Shown here: one piece after another, positions 7,504 through 11,889 of the stretch
Position numbering within the stretch: the stretch's first letter is position 1
Layout of the letters: each line of letters begins with the position of its first letter
DNA from: Kordiimonadaceae bacterium
Lineage (GTDB): Bacteria; Pseudomonadota; Alphaproteobacteria; Sphingomonadales; Kordiimonadaceae
NCBI GenBank assembly: GCA_014238195.1
Contig: JABABO010000307.1
Location: 1 to 11,889, forward strand
DNA length: 11,889 nucleotides
Reading direction: 5' to 3'
The notes under the pieces: generated by a model
The model's database searches: none
What the model was told of the DNA's origin: nothing
The model's input: the letters and a program-made list of their open reading frames with translations, nothing else
Made by a program: the position numbers and the translations under genes

Positions 7504-8739
7504 ATGGCAAATATTCTTTTCTTGATGCACCGTATACCGTTTCCTTTGAATAAGGGGGAAAAGATACGAGCTTGGAATATTTTAAACCATCTGAACAAAA
7601 CACATACGATCCATCTAGGCACATTTGTCGATGATAGAAATGATTATCAGCATGTTTCCTATATGGAAAGCCTGTTTCAATCGTCGTGTATCGTAAAAAT
7701 CAGCTATATTGGGCAACGTATACGTGCGCTGGGTGGGCTGTTTAAGGATGCACCCCTTTCATTTGCGGCGTATCAGTCCCAAAGAATGCACAGATACGTA
7801 AATACGGTAATACAGGAGCAAGAACTTGATCTGATCTTTGTCTTTAGTGGTGCAATGGGTCAGTTTGTCCCCGTCGGTAATTATGATATTCCTGTATTTT
7901 TCGATCTGAATGATGTCGATAGTCAAAAGTGGTTGGCGTATGGTCGTACAAGCCGTTTTCCTATGCGGCAGCTTTATTTGCGGGAAGCTTCGTATGTTGG
8001 TTTGGCTGAAATAGAACTGGCGCAGCGATTTGGTAATGCAGTCCTCGTGTCACAAGATGAAGCTGACCTGTTTAAAGCGATCCTTGGTCGTGGTGATGCT
8101 GTGCAGGTGCATGCTGTCAGTAACGGCGTAGATTGTGAAAAATTTTGCTCCAAGCGTATCAAAGCAGATAAGCATAAAACTGAAAGCATTATTTTTTCAG
8201 GCGCGATGTCGTATCGTCCGAATATTGAAGGTGTTACATGGTTTGCACGCCATGTTTGGCCGCTGCTCCTGCAAAAATATCCTGACCTAAAGTTTATAAT
8301 AGCAGGTGGTGGTGCTGGGGTTCATGTTAAACAATTGGAAAATATTAAAGGCATTGAGGTTCTGGGGTATGTCAAGGACATGGCAGAGACTGTGGATCAA
8401 GCAGATATAGTTGTCGCACCACTATTAACGGCACGTGGGATACAGAATAAAGTCCTTGAAGGTATGGCTATGTCAAAGCCCGTTGTCGCTAGTCCAGAAG
8501 CTTTGGAAGGGGTCATTTGTGATATTGGTGCCGACATTGTTTGCGCTGACGGTGCAGAAGACTTCGCCAAATCTATTTTGAAATTAATCGAAGACCCCAA
8601 GCAAGCCCGTATGATTGGTGAGCGTGGTCGTGCGTGTGTGGAGCGTCACTATAGCTGGGAGTCTACCTTTGAAAAATTGGATAACATATGTAATGGCTTG
8701 ATGAATAAAAAAGAAAAAGGATTACTTGATAACTCATGA
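7504..8739 (+). CDS. XrtA/PEP-CTERM-system glycosyltransferase (GT4-like, TIGR03087-type)
   Basis: GT-B fold glycosyltransferase that transfers a sugar from an activated nucleotide donor to the growing lipid-linked repeat unit at the inner face of the cytoplasmic membrane; the actual sugar cannot be read from sequence. The protein has 411 aa. The N-terminus, NILFLMHRIPFPLNKGEKIR (3-22), is the family hallmark for binding the acceptor and keeping the Rossmann fold. The C-terminal donor domain contains the SNGVD turn (206-210), FSGAMSYRPN (231-240), the IIAGGGAG strand-loop (265-272) and the GT4 EX7E-type region in GIQNKVLEGMAMSKPVVASPEALEGV, split here as GIQNKVLEG (312-320) and PEALEGV (331-337). 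A typical terminal RHYSWESTFEKL helix closes the fold. There is no membrane helix. The gene starts 3 bases after the FemAB-like stop and has a good ribosome binding site. Confidence 0.92.
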   Translation: MANILFLMHRIPFPLNKGEKIRAWNILNHLNKTHTIHLGTFVDDRNDYQHVSYMESLFQSSCIVKISYIGQRIRALGGLFKDAPLSFAAYQSQRMHRYVNTVIQEQELDLIFVFSGAMGQFVPVGNYDIPVFFDLNDVDSQKWLAYGRTSRFPMRQLYLREASYVGLAEIELAQRFGNAVLVSQDEADLFKAILGRGDAVQVHAVSNGVDCEKFCSKRIKADKHKTESIIFSGAMSYRPNIEGVTWFARHVWPLLLQKYPDLKFIIAGGGAGVHVKQLENIKGIEVLGYVKDMAETVDQADIVVAPLLTARGIQNKVLEGMAMSKPVVASPEALEGVICDIGADIVCADGAEDFAKSILKLIEDPKQARMIGERGRACVERHYSWESTFEKLDNICNGLMNKKEKGLLDNS

Positions 8740-8748
8740 TAAAAAACC

Positions 8749-10302
8749 ATGCATAAAATTCATGAAATAAGTAAGGATAGTAGAAGCTGGCTCATGGGGT
8801 TTGGGCTTTTTTCGCTAGCCTTATGTTTGGTGACTTATGCTTGGTGGTCAACCGTGGCACACTGGCTTGAGATAGGCCTGAATCATGATACGTATAGCCA
8901 TATACTGATTGTGCCATTTATTTCAATTTGGCTTTTGTATCATCAGCGGGACAGCTGGTTATTTTATTCGCCAAATACGGATATCTTATTCGGGGCGGTA
9001 GGGGTTCTAGGGGCAACGATCATTTGGATTAGCGGGCTGTTGCTTCATTTTAAATTCATTGAACATTTTGCCTACATTTCACTCTTGCTGGCCTTGGTTT
9101 TAGGCTTTTTTGGGCGTCGATTTTTTCAACACAATCTATTTGCGCTTTTGTTTCTTTATCTTGCTATTCCTTTTGGATATGATCTCATTGAACCTTTGCA
9201 GTTTCTGACCGCAAAAATAGTCTTATGGTTATTGGATTTGTCTCAAGTTCCATACCAAGCTGACGGTGTATTAATAATCCTTTCCAGTGGGTATTTTGAA
9301 ATTGCCCGCGCTTGTGCTGGCATAAAATTCTTGTTCGCTAGTTTTGTTTCAGGCATTTTGTTGGCCTACTTAATAACACGCAATCGAATAAAGCAGGGAT
9401 GCATTATAGGCGTAAGTATTTTCATTCCGATTATTGCTAATGCCCTGCGGGTTTTCGGGACTTTGATGATTGCGGAATGGACAGATGAGAGTTTTGCAAA
9501 AAATGTTGATCATATTGTTTATGGCTGGGGCTTTTTTGCCTTTGTGTTATTCATTCTAATTTTTATTGCTTATAAATTAAGTGATAAAGATGAACTAGAA
9601 TCACGCATAAGCCAGTTCGAGGAAGGCACAATAGAAAAGTTTGACCTAGGAAAAGCTTACAGGTTTTTGGGTGTTCTAATAGTTCCTATTTTTGCGGCAT
9701 ATTTTTTCTATGAGGCACCACACCCACGCTTGGATAAATTCACCCTTCACAGTGCCATTGTTGGGCAATGTGAAACATGCTTATTTAGGCACTTAGAAAC
9801 CCATAAAAGCGAGACGTTTTTTAGTCGAAAAACTATCTTAAATGCCAATGAAGTATCACACGGGTTAGTTAGACAGGGGGCAGATCAGATTGAATATCAA
9901 ATTGGGGCGTTTTATAATAGCCAAGCCTTAATGGCAGATCGTGCACGTTTGCTGGGCAGGGGTTGGGGCGTACTGCCAGGATCATATAAAAGCTTATTAT
10001 TAAATGACGAAAAATGGCATCGTTTTACAGCATGGAAAAATTCTGAGCGCCAGTATTTTTATGTTTCCTATAACTTAGGGGGCGATTATTATTCTAATGC
10101 TATGGTGTATAAACTGTCTTATGCCCTTAAGCGCTTGGCAGGGGCGCCTTTAAAGCCAAAATTATTTGTGTTATCAATAGATGGGCAACAAACAGCTGAA
10201 AACGCTGACAGAGCTATAAGTAAATTTATTCAATATGACTTGGATCATATCAATGAGTTGTTTGATAATGCCGTTACTTTAAACACAGGATCATTACACT
10301 AG
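8749..10302 (+). CDS. xrtA: Exosortase A with fused C-terminal EpsI domain
   Basis: Polytopic inner-membrane cysteine protease/transpeptidase that recognises the PEP-CTERM tail (Pro-Glu-Pro, membrane helix, basic end) of exported proteins and cleaves it, as sortases do in Gram-positives. The protein has 517 aa. Roughly eight hydrophobic segments fill residues 15-275. The catalytic triad is visible: Cys189 in ARACAGIKF, Arg234 in NALRVFG and His255 in VDHIVYGWG. The early HDTYSHILIVP motif (46-56) is also typical. One more membrane helix (about 304-321) leads into a periplasmic EpsI-like domain, recognised by FYVSYNLGG (437-445) followed by the YKLSYALKRLAGA helix (454-466). This fused EpsI arrangement is known for XrtA. 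Odd: a CETC pair (341-344) early in the EpsI part. The ATG at 8749 is the only reasonable start, though no clear Shine-Dalgarno precedes it; it lies 9 bases after the glycosyltransferase stop. Confidence 0.95.
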   Translation: MHKIHEISKDSRSWLMGFGLFSLALCLVTYAWWSTVAHWLEIGLNHDTYSHILIVPFISIWLLYHQRDSWLFYSPNTDILFGAVGVLGATIIWISGLLLHFKFIEHFAYISLLLALVLGFFGRRFFQHNLFALLFLYLAIPFGYDLIEPLQFLTAKIVLWLLDLSQVPYQADGVLIILSSGYFEIARACAGIKFLFASFVSGILLAYLITRNRIKQGCIIGVSIFIPIIANALRVFGTLMIAEWTDESFAKNVDHIVYGWGFFAFVLFILIFIAYKLSDKDELESRISQFEEGTIEKFDLGKAYRFLGVLIVPIFAAYFFYEAPHPRLDKFTLHSAIVGQCETCLFRHLETHKSETFFSRKTILNANEVSHGLVRQGADQIEYQIGAFYNSQALMADRARLLGRGWGVLPGSYKSLLLNDEKWHRFTAWKNSERQYFYVSYNLGGDYYSNAMVYKLSYALKRLAGAPLKPKLFVLSIDGQQTAENADRAISKFIQYDLDHINELFDNAVTLNTGSLH

Positions 10303-11889
10303 ATGTGCGGTATCACAGGCATCGTTAATAAAAACCCTTTAAAGCCTGTCGGTCAGAAGCTCTTGACCCAGATGACGGATAGTATTGCCCACCGTGGCCC
10401 AGATGGGGAGGGCTTTTATTATAATGGTGGTGTTGGCTTAGGCCACCGCAGGCTCGCCATCATTGATATTGCAGGCAGCCCGCAGCCAATGAAAAGCTTA
10501 GATGAAGGCTGTGTTATTACGTATAATGGCGAGGTCTATAATTACCAAAAATTACGGACTGAGCTTATTGCGCTTGGACATAAATTTCAGACAGATGGGG
10601 ACACAGAAGTTGTTCTCAATGCTTACAAAGCTTGGGGTGAGGGCTGCGTTAATCATTTACGCGGCATGTTTGCCTTTGCAATATGGGATAACGCGCAGCA
10701 GAAGCTTTTTATTGCGCGTGACCGCCTGGGCATCAAACCAGTTCATTACCGCATAACCAGCGATGGTGCTCTTCAATTTGCCTCTGAATTAAAAAGCCTA
10801 CTTTGTGATCAGCAGTTAAAGCGCAAAGTGCGTGTTGATGCCCTAGAAGATTATTTAGCCTTTGGTTATGTCCCTGACCCTAAAGTGATTATTGAGGGCG
10901 TACAAAAATTGGAATCTGCGCACTATCTTGTTTATCATCAGGGTACTGGCAAGGTTGACATAAAGTGCTACTGGTCACCAAATATGTCGATTGCGACAGA
11001 AGCTTGTGATCAAGGGGAGCTTTTGGAGCTTTTGGAGCAAGCGGTGCACATGCGTATGATCGCTGATGTACCTGTGGGGAGTTTTTTATCAGGCGGAGTG
11101 GATAGCAGCATCGTATCCGCATTAATGATGCGCCATTGTAAAGCGCTAGAAACGTGCGCTATCGGCTCAACTGATCCAAATTATGATGAAAGCGGTTATG
11201 CTCAAATCGTTGCGGATCATATTGGATCAAGTCATTCGCTTGATATTGCCTCGCCAAAAGACGAGCATACACTTAACTTATTGCCAGATATATTTGATGA
11301 ACCCTTTGCAGATGCATCTGCCCTGCCAATGTACAAAGTATGCGCATTAGCCCGCCGCAAGGTAACTGTTTGTTTGTCAGGGGATGGCGGTGATGAGGTT
11401 TTTGCAGGCTATAGGCGCTACCAATTTCATATGGCCGAGGAAAAAATCAGGGCAGCATTACCAATATCTGTGCGTGGCAGTATCTTTGGTGCACTTGGGC
11501 GATTTTATCCTAAAATGGATTGGGCACCGCAGTTTTTACGCGCTAAGTCTACTTTTGAAAATCTTTCACTATCCAGTGCGCGCGCCTATTTCAATAGCGT
11601 TGCACGTGTGCCTGACCGCGATCGCTATAGGATTTTATCCCCTAAAATGCGCAAAATATTAAAAGGCTATCACCCGGCAGAGCGTTTCGATGAATTGGCG
11701 AGCGAAATTCAGGGCGCGGATCCATTATCTGTTGTTCAGTATATTGATCTTAAATTCACCCTGCCAGCAGGAATACTGACGAAAGTAGAACGCACCAGTA
11801 TGGCAAATTCACTTGAGGTGCGGGTGCCCATGCTTGATCATAAATTTATTGAATGGGCGCTAAAGACACGTGCAGAATTTCGTATGCCC
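10303..11889 (+). CDS. XrtA/PEP-CTERM-system amidotransferase (asparagine synthase-like, TIGR03108-type), 3' partial
   Basis: Two-domain glutamine-dependent amidotransferase of the AsnB fold. In XrtA clusters it is believed to amidate a sugar or other precursor of the exopolysaccharide rather than to make free asparagine; the substrate is unproven. The frame stays open for all 529 codons to the right edge, so the 3' end (probably about 100 codons) is missing. The start is certain: Cys2 directly after Met (MCGITGIV) is the catalytic nucleophile of the N-terminal glutaminase, followed by AHRGPDG (about 29-35), LGHRRLAIID and YNGEVYNY. The synthase domain has the PP-loop SGGVDSS (263-269) that binds ATP, and SGDGGDE (359-365). 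KVERTSMANSLEVRVPMLD near the visible end is also family-typical. The gene begins immediately after the xrtA stop (TAGATG), which suggests coupled translation; an AGGA lies 12 bases upstream. Confidence 0.93.
   Translation, partial: MCGITGIVNKNPLKPVGQKLLTQMTDSIAHRGPDGEGFYYNGGVGLGHRRLAIIDIAGSPQPMKSLDEGCVITYNGEVYNYQKLRTELIALGHKFQTDGDTEVVLNAYKAWGEGCVNHLRGMFAFAIWDNAQQKLFIARDRLGIKPVHYRITSDGALQFASELKSLLCDQQLKRKVRVDALEDYLAFGYVPDPKVIIEGVQKLESAHYLVYHQGTGKVDIKCYWSPNMSIATEACDQGELLELLEQAVHMRMIADVPVGSFLSGGVDSSIVSALMMRHCKALETCAIGSTDPNYDESGYAQIVADHIGSSHSLDIASPKDEHTLNLLPDIFDEPFADASALPMYKVCALARRKVTVCLSGDGGDEVFAGYRRYQFHMAEEKIRAALPISVRGSIFGALGRFYPKMDWAPQFLRAKSTFENLSLSSARAYFNSVARVPDRDRYRILSPKMRKILKGYHPAERFDELASEIQGADPLSVVQYIDLKFTLPAGILTKVERTSMANSLEVRVPMLDHKFIEWALKTRAEFRMP
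11016..11038 (+). repeat. Short in-frame tandem repeat, 9-base unit
   Basis: GGAGCTTTT occurs twice in direct tandem, with a third partial GGAGC, inside the amidotransferase gene. The 9-base unit keeps the frame and encodes ELLELLE at residues 239-245, in the helix just before the PP-loop domain core. It may be simple helix-coding redundancy or a local slippage duplication. Confidence 0.5.

Noticed and set aside
11384..11662. About 92-codon plus-strand frame at the right end
   Set aside because: Overlaps the continuous, motif-rich amidotransferase frame, which runs open to the edge; it is a frame shadow.
1..11889. Mobile elements, CRISPR arrays, tRNA or rRNA genes
   Set aside because: No transposase-like frame, spaced direct repeats or RNA-gene signature was seen; coding sequence fills nearly the whole window.

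Overview
The window is a compact, co-directional (+ strand) exopolysaccharide gene cluster of the exosortase A (XrtA/EpsH, PEP-CTERM) type. Nine genes run head to tail with almost no spacing; the largest gap is about 60 bases and several genes overlap. The first gene is cut by the left edge and the last by the right edge, so the cluster continues on both sides. The DNA is fairly AT-rich, with uniform codon usage across all genes. The gene content is that of a Gram-negative bacterium: an outer-membrane beta-barrel, a periplasmic/inner-membrane polysaccharide co-polymerase and an exosortase. XrtA clusters with this order are known in Alphaproteobacteria and other Proteobacteria. A moderately AT-rich alphaproteobacterium (for example a Kordiimonas-like lineage) is my guess, held with low confidence.

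Layout, left to right: (1) chain-length determinant (Wzz/Wzc-type membrane protein), 5' truncated; (2) XrtA-associated tyrosine autokinase, its cytoplasmic partner; (3) outer-membrane beta-barrel of the PEP-CTERM-associated type; (4) ExeA-like AAA ATPase; (5) NodB-type polysaccharide deacetylase; (6) FemAB/GNAT-like acyltransferase; (7) family 4-type glycosyltransferase; (8) exosortase A with a fused C-terminal EpsI domain; (9) asparagine-synthase-like amidotransferase, 3' truncated.

How the genes fit together: the glycosyltransferase contributes to building the repeat unit. The deacetylase, the FemAB-like protein and the amidotransferase probably modify the glycan or its precursors. The chain-length protein and autokinase control polymerisation and export. 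The beta-barrel, possibly with the ATPase, serves the envelope side. XrtA cleaves the C-terminal PEP-CTERM tail of exported proteins, which are thought to be delivered to this same extracellular matrix. No PEP-CTERM substrate gene, initiating sugar transferase, flippase, polymerase or export lipoprotein lies inside the window; these are expected upstream, downstream or elsewhere in the genome.

No tRNA, rRNA, CRISPR array, insertion sequence or convincing terminator was seen, and no stretch longer than 300 bases lacks a gene. The overall system is a known type. The oddities worth checking are a long low-complexity N-terminal extension on the autokinase, a CxxC pair in the fused EpsI region of XrtA, and several start-codon ambiguities.
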